Below, in pieces: positions 18,417 through 28,015 of a DNA stretch of 64,000 nucleotides. The notes beneath the pieces are model-generated. The model made no database searches. It worked only from the letters and a program-made list of their open reading frames with translations, and was not told the origin of the DNA. Location: NCBI RefSeq assembly GCF_000971295.1, contig NZ_LANJ01000047.1, positions 1-64,000 on the forward strand, given 5' to 3'. The DNA is from Devosia epidermidihirudinis. GTDB lineage: Bacteria; Pseudomonadota; Alphaproteobacteria; Rhizobiales; Devosiaceae. A program made the translations under genes and the position numbers. How positions within the stretch are numbered: position 1 is the first letter of the stretch; every line of letters starts with the position of its first letter.

Positions 18417-19310
18417 CTAACCCTTTTCGGCACCAGCAAGGGTACCCGATCGCACGAACCGCTGCGAAATGAGGAAGATCAGCATCACAGGCAGGGTGAT
18501 GAAGATCGACGCCATGATCGCTTCGGGCAGCTTGATCGGAATTGTATTCCCGGCCATCCCGGAATTCAGGGCTCCAGAACTCGAAATGAGCGACGTCAAC
18601 CCCACAGGCAGACTGTAGAGGCGGTCGTCGGACAACAGCACCAGGGCCAGGAAATAGTTCGACCAATTGGCGAGAAAGCTGAAGAACGCAATCAGCGCGA
18701 CGATCGGTTTGGCCAGAGGAAGAGCGATATGGAAGAACAGTCCGATCCTGCTGCAGCCGTCAATTTGAGCGGATTCCAAAATCGCCCGCGGCATTGAGGT
18801 CGCGTAGTAGATATAGGCCAGATAGACGCCGAACGGGAAAAAGCCCGTTGCCAGGATCAGGCCCAGATAGCTGTTGTTCAATCCAATCAGGTTCATTTCC
18901 AGGAAAATCGGCAACACCATCGCGGAGCTTGGCGTAATCATGGCGATCAGCGTCAGCACCAGGATCAGTTTGCGTCCGGGAAAATTGTAAACACCAAGCA
19001 CATAGCCGGCAGGGATTGCCGCCACGAGCGACAGCCCCACACCGCCCACCGAATAGATGACCGAGTTCCACACCCAACTCATGAGCTTGAAATCATTATA
19101 GCTGGAGATGTTGGTCCATGTCTGAAGGAAGGTCGACAAGGAGCCCAGCGCAAAGGGCGACTCGGTCAGCAAGGACTGCTGCGACCGCGTAGAAGCGATT
19201 CCCAGCCACAGTAGCGGTATTCCATAGAAGCAGACAAAGAAGGCCAGGCAGGCATAGATCACGAATTGGCCGGGCTTCAGGCGTGATAGTTTTGCAGTGT
19301 TCATGGACAT
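18417..19310 (-). CDS. Sugar ABC transporter permease (MalG/UgpE family)
   Basis: 297 residues with about six transmembrane helices. The N-terminal segment LKPGQFVIYACLAFFVCFYGIPLLWL and the EAA-loop (ILESAQIDGCSRIGLFFHIALPLAKP) are typical of the second permease in carbohydrate uptake (CUT1) importers. It starts 11 bases after the other permease gene ends, so the two are co-transcribed. Confidence 0.92.
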   Translation of the reverse strand: MSMNTAKLSRLKPGQFVIYACLAFFVCFYGIPLLWLGIASTRSQQSLLTESPFALGSLSTFLQTWTNISSYNDFKLMSWVWNSVIYSVGGVGLSLVAAIPAGYVLGVYNFPGRKLILVLTLIAMITPSSAMVLPIFLEMNLIGLNNSYLGLILATGFFPFGVYLAYIYYATSMPRAILESAQIDGCSRIGLFFHIALPLAKPIVALIAFFSFLANWSNYFLALVLLSDDRLYSLPVGLTSLISSSGALNSGMAGNTIPIKLPEAIMASIFITLPVMLIFLISQRFVRSGTLAGAEKG

Positions 19311-19321
19311 GAAAACCCCGC

Positions 19322-20236
19322 TCAGTTCGTGTGGTAAAATTTGGTGCAGAAGATCAGCAGCAAGGCGATTGTAATGGAGATCGCTAGGACAACCGTGGAC
19401 AGAGCAGCCGATACGCCGAAGTCACCCACCGCAAAGGCGTATTGATAGGCGAGCTGATTAATCGACCAATCGGGCTGGGCAGCAGATGGCCCGACGAGAG
19501 ACATCAATTGCGGCTCAACGAAAATCTGCAGGCCCGAAGCCACGGCCAGGATGCCCATCAGCACAATCGTCCGCCACAACATGGGGACCTTGATACGGGT
19601 GGCCAGTTGCCAGCGATTGGCGCCATCGATGCGCGCGGCCTCGATAACCTCTCCCGGCAAGCCCGCGACGGCGCCACTCAACACGACAATCCACCCGCCC
19701 GAGTGCGCGAAGAACGCCATGACCGCAAAGACGCCGGCAAAACCAACACCGGATAGCACGTTGATGCGATTTTCCCACCCAAAGAGATGGTACAGGCCCT
19801 GAAACGGACTGACTGTCGGATCGAGAAGAAACAGCCACAGTACGACGACGGCTGATGACGTCACGGCACCCGGCAAAAAGAACACCGTGCGCAGGACATT
19901 GGCGGCACGTTTGTTAATCGCATCCAGCATCAGCGTCACGACGGTGACGCCAACGATCGTCAGCAGCACCCAGATAACGACATACCCTCCAACATTTCTG
20001 GCGGCGCGCGGAACGCGGAAATCCTGAATTGCTGAGGCGTAGTTATTGAGGCCGTAGAAGCCCCCTTCGATAGCGTCGGTAAAGCTGAGCCCCAACGCGT
20101 AGCAAACCGGGAACACGCCAAACATCAAAAGCAGAACAAGATACGGCGCAATGAAAAGGTAGGACGCGAAGATCTCACGGCGCCTATGCGCCCTTTTCAT
20201 CTTATCGCGGTCCAGCAAGACGGGCTGAGACATCAT
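19322..20236 (-). CDS. Sugar ABC transporter permease (MalF/UgpA family)
   Basis: 304 residues. A cytoplasmic N-terminus rich in Arg/Lys is followed by about six transmembrane helices (FASYLFIAPYLVLLLMFGVFPV first). The EAA-loop reads VIEAARIDGANRWQLATRIKVPML. Together with its neighbour it forms the membrane channel of a CUT1 importer. A second Met at 20233 is an alternative start. Confidence 0.92.
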   Translation of the reverse strand: MMSQPVLLDRDKMKRAHRRREIFASYLFIAPYLVLLLMFGVFPVCYALGLSFTDAIEGGFYGLNNYASAIQDFRVPRAARNVGGYVVIWVLLTIVGVTVVTLMLDAINKRAANVLRTVFFLPGAVTSSAVVVLWLFLLDPTVSPFQGLYHLFGWENRINVLSGVGFAGVFAVMAFFAHSGGWIVVLSGAVAGLPGEVIEAARIDGANRWQLATRIKVPMLWRTIVLMGILAVASGLQIFVEPQLMSLVGPSAAQPDWSINQLAYQYAFAVGDFGVSAALSTVVLAISITIALLLIFCTKFYHTN

Positions 20237-20301
20237 CTGTTTCCGGAGGTATCGCTGAGGATAGGGTCGGCCAGACGGCCGACCCGGTCACTTACAGAGG
20301 T

Positions 20302-21582
20302 CTATTCGACCGTATAGCCGTTGAGCTGCGCCTGATTGATCAGCTCTTGCTGGATGCCTGGGAGAGCGTCCACCAGTTTGCCACCGCTCAACAGGATCGG
20401 CGTAAACGTCTTGCTGATTGCCTGGTCCACGCTAATGCGCAGGCTGGAATAGCCGGGATGCGCGTAACCCGCCGACTCCACAAGGGTGCCAAATGGGTCT
20501 TCGTTTGCGTAATACCCGCTTTCATTGATGCCCTTGCCCCATGCTTGTGATGCGGGCTCGTACGCGGCCATGGTCACGGCAGCAGCGGCATTCTCATTGC
20601 TGGTGTCGAGCCAGAGCAGCATATCCAACGCAGCGTCGCGAACCTGCGTATCCTTCCAGATGCCCCAGGCGCCGCCACCCATGCTCCAGGTCATCGGCTC
20701 GGTCTGGTCAGCCCATTTTGGCGGAATGGCAATGCCGGTCTGCTTGGGTGCGAAGGCGTAACTGGCCTTGACCACGAATTCGCCATACCAGGTTGGCGCA
20801 ACCAGCATGACCAGCTTGTTGGCCTGCGCCTTCTGCACAAATGCAGGGGATGGCGGCTCCTCGGGGATCAGTGTCCCGTTGGCAATCATGTTGTCGATCA
20901 TGCGGGCCGGGCGCAGACACTGCTCGGTGCTCAGGTCGATCTTGAGCGTGTCTTCTTTGCCGTCGACGGGCACAGCCATGTCGCACCCGGCTGACATCAT
21001 CATGACCCAGAGGGTATATGGATAGCTGCTAGAGCCCATGACATAGCCCTGGTTAAGGGCTGCAACGTCTGCGCTTAGCTGCTCAAATTCTTCCCAGGTG
21101 GCAGGGACGGTCTTGCCCAAGTCCTGCAGCAGCGGTGCGTTATACCAGATGACATTTGGCGTGATGTCGTTGCGCAGGCAGACAAGCTTGCCGTTGATCG
21201 TGCAGGGACGGTTGGCGTTGTTGTAGAAGTTGTCCTTGGTCGCCTGAGGGATGAGGTCGCTGATGTCCATCAGATAGTTGGACAGACGGGTCGACAGGCG
21301 GGAGGCGAAATTGGAGTCTGCCATCCAGATGAGATCTGGAATAGCCCCTTTGGCCCGCATCAAAACCTGCAGCTTCGACACAACCTCTTCCGGAGCAACC
21401 GTCTGGACGTCGATAGTGACCTCTGGATGAAGCGCCTTGTAAGCCTCGATCTGCGACTGTCGAACAACGTCAGTCCAAACGGTCAAACGATCTTGCGCCA
21501 TTGCAGCGGTTGCCGACAATACAATGGCAGCTCCCGCCAATAAGCCAAGGCCGAGCCCGGCTAGCTTTCGATTCAACATCAA
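20302..21582 (-). CDS. Sugar ABC transporter substrate-binding protein
   Basis: 426 residues. The signal peptide (LAGLGLGLLAGAAIVLSATAAMA) is cut before QDRLTVWTD. The mature protein has the family 1 pattern with IEAYKALHPEVTIDVQTV near the N-terminus and ATWEEFEQLSADVAALN in the middle. It should bind an oligo- or monosaccharide in the periplasm and present it to the two permeases encoded 66 bases downstream. The ligand cannot be assigned from sequence alone. Confidence 0.9.
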   Translation of the reverse strand: MMLNRKLAGLGLGLLAGAAIVLSATAAMAQDRLTVWTDVVRQSQIEAYKALHPEVTIDVQTVAPEEVVSKLQVLMRAKGAIPDLIWMADSNFASRLSTRLSNYLMDISDLIPQATKDNFYNNANRPCTINGKLVCLRNDITPNVIWYNAPLLQDLGKTVPATWEEFEQLSADVAALNQGYVMGSSSYPYTLWVMMMSAGCDMAVPVDGKEDTLKIDLSTEQCLRPARMIDNMIANGTLIPEEPPSPAFVQKAQANKLVMLVAPTWYGEFVVKASYAFAPKQTGIAIPPKWADQTEPMTWSMGGGAWGIWKDTQVRDAALDMLLWLDTSNENAAAAVTMAAYEPASQAWGKGINESGYYANEDPFGTLVESAGYAHPGYSSLRISVDQAISKTFTPILLSGGKLVDALPGIQQELINQAQLNGYTVE

Positions 21583-21622
21583 TCATTCCCCTCCTCATTG
21601 CGGACGTTGCCGCTGGTGCAGA

Positions 21623-22723
21623 TTAGTTTCCGACGCGCAGAGCTTCTCCGGCGCCGTCGAAATAGTGACAGCGGGCTGGGTCGATCCCGAGCAGGGCGGT
21701 GTCGCCCACTCCAAGGTCCGTTGTTCCCGCGATTTGTGCGGTGACTGGCTCGCTCTGACCAACGTCAAAATAGGCGTAGTTGACGTTGCCCAGCCGTTCG
21801 ACGCCAACTACTTTGCCTTCAATGACCACGCCGCCCGCGGCGTCCGAGCGATCAGCAAGCACAACGACGGCCTCCGGGCGCACCCCAAGGGTTATGCTTT
21901 CCCCCATAGCCCGGTTGGCCAGCGCGGCGTCCAGCGTGGCATCAGCGAGCTTGAGCGTGCTGCTTGTCGCGTCCGAACGCGACACCTGTGCCGGAAAGAA
22001 GTTCATGTTCGGCGAACCGATAAAACTCGCGACAAACTTGTTTCGCGGCCGCTGGTAAAGCTCCATCGGCTTGCCGATCTGCTGAATTTCGCAGTTGTTC
22101 AGCACGACAATACGGTCAGCTAGCGTCATGGCCTCCACCTGGTCATGAGTGACGTAAATCATCGTGGCGCCGAGCTCGGCGTGTAGGCGTCCGATCTCAA
22201 GACGCATCTGGACACGCAAAGCGGCGTCCAGGTTCGATAATGGCTCGTCAAACAGGAACACCCGTGGATTGCGGACAATCGCGCGCCCAATGGCAACGCG
22301 CTGGCGTTGGCCGCCCGACAGTTGCCCGGGGGAACGCTGCAGCAGCTCTTCAAGTCGGAGAATCCGCGCAGCTTCATTCACACGCTTTTCAATCTCGGAC
22401 TTGCTGTGGCGCGACAGTTTCAGATTGAAGGCGATATTGTCGTAGACGTTCATATGCGGATAGAGCGCATAGGATTGGAACACCATCGCGATGCCACGAT
22501 CCGATGGTTCGGCGAAGGTCACATCCTTGCCGTCAATCAAGATTTCGCCATCAGTTACGCTCTCAAGCCCAGCAACCATACGCAGCAAGGTTGACTTCCC
22601 CGACCCTGACGGTCCGACAAAGGCGATGAACTCACCCTCGTCGATGGAAAGGCTCACCTGCTTGATGACTTCAACGTCACCGTAGGTCTTTCGAACATTC
22701 CGCAGCTGAACTGCCTGTTTCAC
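21623..22723 (-). CDS. Sugar ABC transporter ATP-binding protein (UgpC/MalK family)
   Basis: 366 residues from a GTG at 22723, which has AGGA nine bases upstream; a TTG at 22732 overlaps the enolase stop but has no ribosome site. Walker [11 protein letters not shown]-loop [10 protein letters not shown], signature [14 protein letters not shown], Walker [14 protein letters not shown] and switch His ([19 protein letters not shown]) are all present. The C-terminal TOBE domain (from about residue 240) is of MalK/UgpC type. It completes the CUT1 importer. Confidence 0.93.
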   Translation of the reverse strand: MKQAVQLRNVRKTYGDVEVIKQVSLSIDEGEFIAFVGPSGSGKSTLLRMVAGLESVTDGEILIDGKDVTFAEPSDRGIAMVFQSYALYPHMNVYDNIAFNLKLSRHSKSEIEKRVNEAARILRLEELLQRSPGQLSGGQRQRVAIGRAIVRNPRVFLFDEPLSNLDAALRVQMRLEIGRLHAELGATMIYVTHDQVEAMTLADRIVVLNNCEIQQIGKPMELYQRPRNKFVASFIGSPNMNFFPAQVSRSDATSSTLKLADATLDAALANRAMGESITLGVRPEAVVVLADRSDAAGGVVIEGKVVGVERLGNVNYAYFDVGQSEPVTAQIAGTTDLGVGDTALLGIDPARCHYFDGAGEALRVGN

Positions 22724-22728
22724 TTCTT

Positions 22729-23853
22729 TCAATCCTGTCGCTCCCCAATCTCGACACGCTTCAGCGCGACCCGATCCAGGTCATCCCAATCATGCTCAAA
22801 TCCGAGCCCGGGTTTGTCGCTGACCTCCAAATAGCCGTCTTGAATCGACAGTGGGCCCAACTTGTCGAGGCCCCGTATCTGCTCTTCATTGATGACAATC
22901 TGCTCGTAGAAATCATTGTTGCGAATGGCAGCACACAGCTGGGCATTGGCATGACCCATCCCATGCACCTGCGCCCTGATCCCAAAAGAGTCACAGAGCT
23001 GAGCAATCTTCATCGAGCCGGTGAAGCCGCCCTTGTAGTGGGCACTGATGCGCGCCATCGTCAGCGCGCCAGCTTCGATCCAACTCGCAGCATTCCAGTG
23101 GACACCATCGGAAGTTTCAGCCGCGAGCACGGGAATACTCAGTTTCTCGCAGAGACGCGCGTAGGACCCGAGATGGAACTCCCGCATCGGCTCCTCATAC
23201 CAAAGGTAGCCCAGATCCTGGATAGCGCGACCGAACTCCAATGCGTCGACATAGTCCCATCCAGCGGACCCATCGAACATGAGAGACACATCTGGCCCGA
23301 CCCACTCACGCAGCTTGGTAGACAGCTCGATGTCGCGCTTCACATCGCCCCAGGCGTGCAGCTTGAACGCGCGGAAACCTAGGTCGCGGCAAAGCTTGAT
23401 GTGGCGCTCATACTCGTCCAGCGTTGACCACGTTACAGTCGATGCATAAGCCGGAATGCGTCGTTCATTGCCGCCAAGAAGCTGATAGATGGGCAAATTT
23501 GCCGCCTGAGACTTGATGCCCCAGCACAATTGATCGAGCAGACCGAGCAGCGAAATCTGGAACTCTTCAATACGGTCCACCTCCCAGATTAGATGCCACA
23601 TGCGCTCCGTGAGCAGAGGGTCTTCGCCAATGAAGTGGTGGTATCGGCGACTTACAATATCGAAGGCCGCGGCCCCGTTCCCGACCTCGATCGTGGCACG
23701 CAGACCAGTATCGGTCTCGAGCCCGATAACAGCCTGAACTTGCCCACGCCCCTTCGCCAGGCCGCCATGAGAACCGGCCAGCCCCTTTCGCCAGGCGAAT
23801 TTGGGGCCAGCGGGAGCCTCCAGCAACCAGCATGCAAACCGTTCAATGCGCAT
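22729..23853 (-). CDS. Enolase-superfamily (mandelate racemase/muconate-lactonising type) protein, probable sugar-acid dehydratase
   Basis: 374 residues from the ATG at 23853; a longer frame to 23901 would run through the putative operator. The barrel domain shows the second-strand KLH motif (FKLHAWGD), metal ligands Asp in LMFDGSAG, Glu in WYEEPM and Glu in AAETSDG, and a late catalytic His in [10 protein letters not shown]. All are in the order expected for the MR subgroup. Such enzymes remove water from, or epimerise, sugar acids (fuconate, rhamnonate, galactonate and others); which one is not clear from these residues. It leads the ABC operon, so its substrate is probably a metabolite of the imported sugar. 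Confidence 0.85.
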   Translation of the reverse strand: MRIERFACWLLEAPAGPKFAWRKGLAGSHGGLAKGRGQVQAVIGLETDTGLRATIEVGNGAAAFDIVSRRYHHFIGEDPLLTERMWHLIWEVDRIEEFQISLLGLLDQLCWGIKSQAANLPIYQLLGGNERRIPAYASTVTWSTLDEYERHIKLCRDLGFRAFKLHAWGDVKRDIELSTKLREWVGPDVSLMFDGSAGWDYVDALEFGRAIQDLGYLWYEEPMREFHLGSYARLCEKLSIPVLAAETSDGVHWNAASWIEAGALTMARISAHYKGGFTGSMKIAQLCDSFGIRAQVHGMGHANAQLCAAIRNNDFYEQIVINEEQIRGLDKLGPLSIQDGYLEVSDKPGLGFEHDWDDLDRVALKRVEIGERQD

Positions 23854-23889
23854 CCCGAGGCATCCTTGCTGAGTTATCACAAGGCGATA

Positions 23890-23901
23890 TTGAAATACCA
23901 A
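23890..23901. promoter_or_regulatory. Putative GntR operator, copy 1 (TTGAAATACCAA)
   Basis: A 12-bp imperfect dyad 37 bases upstream of the enolase-family start. It shares most of its bases with three other copies at 24039, 27176 and 28876, each placed in front of a transcription unit of the same cluster. Confidence 0.55.
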
Positions 23902-24038
23902 TTGGCAAATAGCAAGCCATGCGACCTACGACCTTGGTGCAGTTTCTTGGTTTTTGTGGCAAAAAATGCGGCCAGAATCGTGTAACAGGGCGCATTGGTC
24001 GACGTTAACCGGCAAATCGACACTCAATTTTCATTGAC

Positions 24039-24050
24039 CTGAAATATCAA
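24039..24050. promoter_or_regulatory. Putative GntR operator, copy 2 (CTGAAATATCAA)
   Basis: It lies 44 bases upstream of the first GntR gene and matches copy 1 at TGAAATA-CAATTG across the extended site. Together with copy 1 it would bracket the divergent promoters of the enolase operon and gntR-1, consistent with autoregulation. Confidence 0.55.
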
Positions 24051-24093
24051 TTGCCTCAATTTGAGGTTCACTGAGTGGAGAAAGCACCTGAAA

Positions 24094-24750
24094 ATGGATC
24101 AGGGACGCGATGGCGCGGTCTATGCCCGGTTTCGCCGAGCGCTGGAAAACCAACGCCTCACGGCCGGCGCTTTGGTCACACAGGGCGAGTTATGCAAGGC
24201 TCTGAATGTGCCAGTGGCGCGCCTTCGCCGCGCCCTTGTGCTACTGGCTGCCTATGGGCTCGTCAAAATCGAACCGAGGATCGGCGTCCGGATCGCCTAC
24301 CCCGACGTGGCCTTCATTCGTGAAACCTACCAATTTCTGACAATGATAGAGGTCGCGGCAATCCGTGTTGTCCTCCCCCAGATGGATCGCGAGTGGATCG
24401 GCCAGATGCGGGGCGAGCACAATGCTTTGCTTGCCAACCTGTCAGCGAATCCGGGCAACGACATTTGGACAGGCGACATCATGCGACTGGACAATGAACT
24501 CCACGGCACGATCGTCGCGGCTCTGGGCAACAGAGCGATCAGCCGAACCCATCGATTGCTTCGGGACAATCTGGGATTCGCCCAGCAGGTCCATCACAGC
24601 TCGTTCGGCACCGCACAGTATTTGAGCAGCCTCAATGAGCATCTCGGACTGCTCGATGCGATGGAGAGCGGCGATCTCGCCGCCACGATCGCCGCCCTCG
24701 AGGCGCATTTCAAAACATCAACGCATCGGATTTTCGGCGGGCAGCATTAG
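24094..24750 (+). CDS. GntR-family transcriptional regulator (FCD subgroup), paralogue 1
   Basis: About 218 residues from the ATG at 24094; a TTG at 24061 in frame is an alternative. The N-terminal winged helix (about 5-70) includes GALVTQGELCKALNVPVARLRRALVLLAAYGLVKIEPRIGV. The all-helical C-terminal FCD-like domain ends LEAHFKTSTHRIF. It is clearly paralogous to the regulator at 27308, which ends LEAHFRASTHRTF. FadR-type regulators of this kind usually respond to a sugar acid or keto-acid. It is transcribed away from the enolase-ABC operon and toward the mutarotase gene. Confidence 0.88.
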   Translation: MDQGRDGAVYARFRRALENQRLTAGALVTQGELCKALNVPVARLRRALVLLAAYGLVKIEPRIGVRIAYPDVAFIRETYQFLTMIEVAAIRVVLPQMDREWIGQMRGEHNALLANLSANPGNDIWTGDIMRLDNELHGTIVAALGNRAISRTHRLLRDNLGFAQQVHHSSFGTAQYLSSLNEHLGLLDAMESGDLAATIAALEAHFKTSTHRIFGGQH

Positions 24751-24783
24751 CGGCCGCCTCAACTCAAACATAGGGAGAGAAAA

Positions 24784-25110
24784 GTGGTTCGTAGATTCGG
24801 CCGAGTGATCGGCCTCAAGGAAAAAGACTTGGAGGCTTACAAGGCGCTACATGCCGGACCTGGCGTGCGCGATTTGCTCACTGAAGCCAACATGCGCAAC
24901 TTCAACATTTTCGTGCATCGCCTTCCCGATGGGCAGCTCTACGAGTTTATGTATGTTGAGTATGTCGGCGACGATATGGCCTCGGACATGGCCCGCCTGT
25001 CTGCCAACCCCCGCAATGCCGAGTGGCTCACGCTCTGCAACCCTATGCAAATCCCCCTGCCGGGGCACAACGGGTGGGCAGACATGGAAAGCGTGTTCTT
25101 TAACGCCTGA
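24784..25110 (+). CDS. L-rhamnose mutarotase (RhaM) family protein
   Basis: 108 residues from a GTG at 24784 with the ribosome site agggaga just upstream. Small dimeric alpha/beta-barrel family; conserved features include FGRVIGLKEKDLEAYKALHAG at the N-terminus (the His is the expected catalytic one), NFNIFVHR, and the acidic WADMESVFF end that resembles LQEVFYL of RhaM. It should interconvert sugar anomers (L-rhamnose, L-fucose or a similar sugar). It follows GntR paralogue 1 by 33 bases and is probably co-transcribed with it. Confidence 0.85.
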   Translation: MVRRFGRVIGLKEKDLEAYKALHAGPGVRDLLTEANMRNFNIFVHRLPDGQLYEFMYVEYVGDDMASDMARLSANPRNAEWLTLCNPMQIPLPGHNGWADMESVFFNA

Positions 25111-25151
25111 ATCAAGTTGCACCCCGGCCCGTGAGCCGGGGTGCTTGTCGA

Positions 25152-27050
25152 TTACAGCTCGCGGCCCTTGATCGCGGGCATCGCATCCACGGCACGAACC
25201 CAAGGCGTGTCATAGCTTGGCTTATTGGCGTAGCGCTGCATTCCAAACTCGAGCCTTGTCACTGCGCCTGGCGCCAGCTTTACCGCCACCCACCGCCCGC
25301 TGATGCTTTGCTCGGCTTCACCATCAACCGCGACCGTCGTGAAGCTATGCTCGCCGAAGGCTCCAGCCTGCACGATCAGTTCCCGGGCAGTCGTCGCACT
25401 CGTATTGACCAGCGTCACGCCGGCCACATCGGCTTCGAGATGATCCACCAACGCGGCTACGTCTTGGGGCAGGCCCGGCCTTTGTTTTTCGGCATCGAAG
25501 TAACGGAAACGGGAAAGCTGCAGGCCACCCCGGCCCATATGTGCGGGACCGCCTGTGGTCAGCTGGATCAACCCTTCCATGACCATCGGGGAAATCTGCT
25601 GCCACATATGAATACCCATCGGGTGGGCTTCGTGATCCATGGTCAGCGGATCAAAGGCATCGCTGCGGAAACGCTCGATTTGCTGCACTATCGTCTCAAG
25701 ATTGGAGGCCAGCAGCGTTTCCGGATAAGCCGCGTCGCCGCCCCGGATGAAGCGGAACCACTGCGCCGTGTTGCCATTGAAAGCCATGTGCCCCCCGATG
25801 GTCTTGCCGTACCCGGCATAGCGCGTGTCGATGGCCTCGAACTGACCATTTGGCCAGGCGCGCTCAGCCCGCTCGGCATCATCGTCAGACATGGACGCGT
25901 TCCAAAGGGTCACCGCATAGACCGGGTGAACGACGCGATAGTCACGCCAGCCTTCATCGAAGTGGCGGTTGGGAACAACCGCCTGGCCGTCTTCATCCCG
26001 GCGGAGCGACCACAGCATGTCTAGCTGTGAGCGGGCCAGGTCGAGATGACGCTCATCACCCGTCATCAGCAGACCGTTCAGGCCGGCAATGGTGATTGGA
26101 TCGAGGATGGAGAACGCACCATGTGGCCACCGCCAGCCATAATATCCCCCCCACCATTTGCCGTCATTGTATTCGCCAATCTGGCCTGACAGACCAATAT
26201 TGTCGGGCGTGATGCCGCCGTTTTGCTCGGTGCGCTCCACCCAGGCATCCAGATAGTCTACCGTCCACTGACGATGACGATCTTCGCCATCATACATGAA
26301 CGCATGTGCCATCAGCGAAGTGGCACCAAGATTGAGAGGCACGTCGCCCTTTGCCTGCCGCGCGTTCATTTGCTTCAGGATGAGCTCATAGGTTGCATCG
26401 TCCGACCATGGACAGACGCGCCCATACGGATCGATGCCCGGAAGATCCTCGAATGGAGGCGGAAACCGGTCCAGTATCTCACGATGCGTGGACCAATCCT
26501 CTCCACTGTGGCTGAAGCGCGGACCTCGGCTGCCCGAAATGGGTGCCCGCATGAGCCGAAGCTGGGCATCATAGTTTTGAACGTCGGGGTCCTCGCCGTT
26601 GTAGAAGCCGGCAAACCGTTTCGTGCGCTGCCTATCCTTGAGGCCTGCGGGGCTGGCAAGTCCCAGGAAGTACAGGAATAGCGAGCTTTCCCCGTGGTGC
26701 ATCCAGTCGTAGTAGGCATCAAATTCGCGATGAATTTGTCCATACTCCGTCCATTGCCAGGTTATGCCATCATAGATCACCTGCGCACGTCGGTAGACCT
26801 CTTCACTTCCCCCCAGTGCGTAGAACAGGGGCATGTACATGAAGCCCTCATAGGGATCATCGGACCCATCCATCCCAGGCCAATTGTCTCTCCAGATAAG
26901 CGTGCCGTCAGGCCGCGTGTAGCGGTCCGCAAATTCGATGGACGCCTGATCGAGCGTTGAAAAAACCTGGCGCTGGAGCAAGGCCCATCGAGGCATCGGC
27001 GCGGTGCGCCCACCTTCAAGCACCGGAATGTCGGGGGAAATCTTCGTCAT
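25152..27050 (-). CDS. Large unrecognised protein, possible intracellular carbohydrate-active enzyme
   Basis: 632 residues from the ATG at 27050; the upstream extension to 27284 is Arg-rich, non-conserved in appearance and crosses the putative operator. I do not recognise the family. Residues about 20-500 are rich in Trp, Tyr and His (WWGGYYGWRWPHGAF, YDWMHHGESSLFLYFLGLAS, HMAFNGNTAQWFRF), with many helical segments as in alpha/alpha-barrel sugar enzymes. About residue 540 onward looks like a beta-sandwich (VTLVNTSATTARELIVQAG). No signal peptide, so it should act in the cytoplasm on imported material. It stands alone between the mutarotase (converging) and GntR paralogue 2 (diverging). Confidence 0.6.
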   Translation of the reverse strand: MTKISPDIPVLEGGRTAPMPRWALLQRQVFSTLDQASIEFADRYTRPDGTLIWRDNWPGMDGSDDPYEGFMYMPLFYALGGSEEVYRRAQVIYDGITWQWTEYGQIHREFDAYYDWMHHGESSLFLYFLGLASPAGLKDRQRTKRFAGFYNGEDPDVQNYDAQLRLMRAPISGSRGPRFSHSGEDWSTHREILDRFPPPFEDLPGIDPYGRVCPWSDDATYELILKQMNARQAKGDVPLNLGATSLMAHAFMYDGEDRHRQWTVDYLDAWVERTEQNGGITPDNIGLSGQIGEYNDGKWWGGYYGWRWPHGAFSILDPITIAGLNGLLMTGDERHLDLARSQLDMLWSLRRDEDGQAVVPNRHFDEGWRDYRVVHPVYAVTLWNASMSDDDAERAERAWPNGQFEAIDTRYAGYGKTIGGHMAFNGNTAQWFRFIRGGDAAYPETLLASNLETIVQQIERFRSDAFDPLTMDHEAHPMGIHMWQQISPMVMEGLIQLTTGGPAHMGRGGLQLSRFRYFDAEKQRPGLPQDVAALVDHLEADVAGVTLVNTSATTARELIVQAGAFGEHSFTTVAVDGEAEQSISGRWVAVKLAPGAVTRLEFGMQRYANKPSYDTPWVRAVDAMPAIKGREL

Positions 27051-27175
27051 GGGGTCAACCCGTCCTGATGTTTCAGAGCGACGCTCAGGCGCTTGGCGCC
27101 TGGGGCCTCGGTCTAGTCGTTTCCGGGCGATACAAATCGCACAATCTGCTCGCCGTAAAACACTAAATGCCACCG

Positions 27176-27187
27176 TTGATATTTCAC
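27176..27187. promoter_or_regulatory. Putative GntR operator, copy 3 (TTGATATTTCAC)
   Basis: It lies about 126 bases upstream of the 632-residue protein and 121 bases before GntR paralogue 2, between the divergent genes. Its complement, GTGAAATATCAA, matches copy 2 at 11 of 12 bases. Confidence 0.5.
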
Positions 27188-27307
27188 TGCAATAGATTGA
27201 TGTTGCAGAACGCCGAAACACGCTAATCCGGAGTCGATGCGATGCGGTCTTGATAGCGCGATACCCCCCTGTGCGGCCGCGCAAGACATTTCAAAGGGCT
27301 CGCCAGT

Positions 27308-28015
27308 ATGTTAGGGAAGCAAACTTCAGAGCGAACTCATCGCAGGCGTGAAAGGCCGGACGTGGAAGAGCAACAGCACGACAATGTCGGTTATCAAAAA
27401 TTCCGCGATGCGCTTGAGGCGGGCCGCCTAAAGCCGGGCATGGTCATCACGCAAAATGAACTCTGCGACATGCTTGGCATGTCTCTGTCCCCGCTACGAG
27501 AAACACTCGTCTTGCTCGAAGAGTTTGGCCTGGTGGAAATCAAGCCGCGCGCCGGAATCAAGATCGTCTACCCAGAAGTCGCCTTCATTCGCGAGAATTT
27601 CCAGTTTCGCATCATGATCGAAGTCCACGCTATGCGGACATTCGTTCACACAGCCACGGACGCCTGGATCGACGACATGCTCAAACGCCACTTGGCGTGC
27701 AAGGCGTTCATCGAATCCGGCGCAGATTTTGAGACCGTGAAGCGTCAGGTCGTTGACCTCGACAAGCAGCTGCATCGCAGTCTCGTCGACGTTCTCAACA
27801 ACGGCGCCATTACCGCAATGCATGAACGCCTGCAGGACAATTTATTGATGGCCCGTCGTGTCCATCAACGCGTCATCAACCGCCACCAGCTGCTCGAGAC
27901 TGTCGACGAACACCTGCGCATTCTTGAGAGCCTACGCCACCGCGATCTCGACGGCGCCATCGCCAATCTCGAAGCACATTTCCGGGCGTCCACGCACCGC
28001 ACATTTACGAGCTAG
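27308..28015 (+). CDS. GntR-family transcriptional regulator (FCD subgroup), paralogue 2
   Basis: 235 residues. The DNA-binding domain (about 25-95) includes VGYQKFRDALEAGRLKPGMVITQNELCDMLGMSLSPLRETLVLLEEFGLVEIKPRAGI; the C-terminal helical FCD domain ends LEAHFRASTHRTF. The length and end pattern match paralogue 1 (VAFIRENFQF against VAFIRETYQF). Its last 11 bases overlap the end of the convergent amidohydrolase gene. The first 25 residues are Arg/Glu-rich and may be an overlong start. It probably shares operators or ligand with paralogue 1. Confidence 0.87.
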   Translation: MLGKQTSERTHRRRERPDVEEQQHDNVGYQKFRDALEAGRLKPGMVITQNELCDMLGMSLSPLRETLVLLEEFGLVEIKPRAGIKIVYPEVAFIRENFQFRIMIEVHAMRTFVHTATDAWIDDMLKRHLACKAFIESGADFETVKRQVVDLDKQLHRSLVDVLNNGAITAMHERLQDNLLMARRVHQRVINRHQLLETVDEHLRILESLRHRDLDGAIANLEAHFRASTHRTFTS

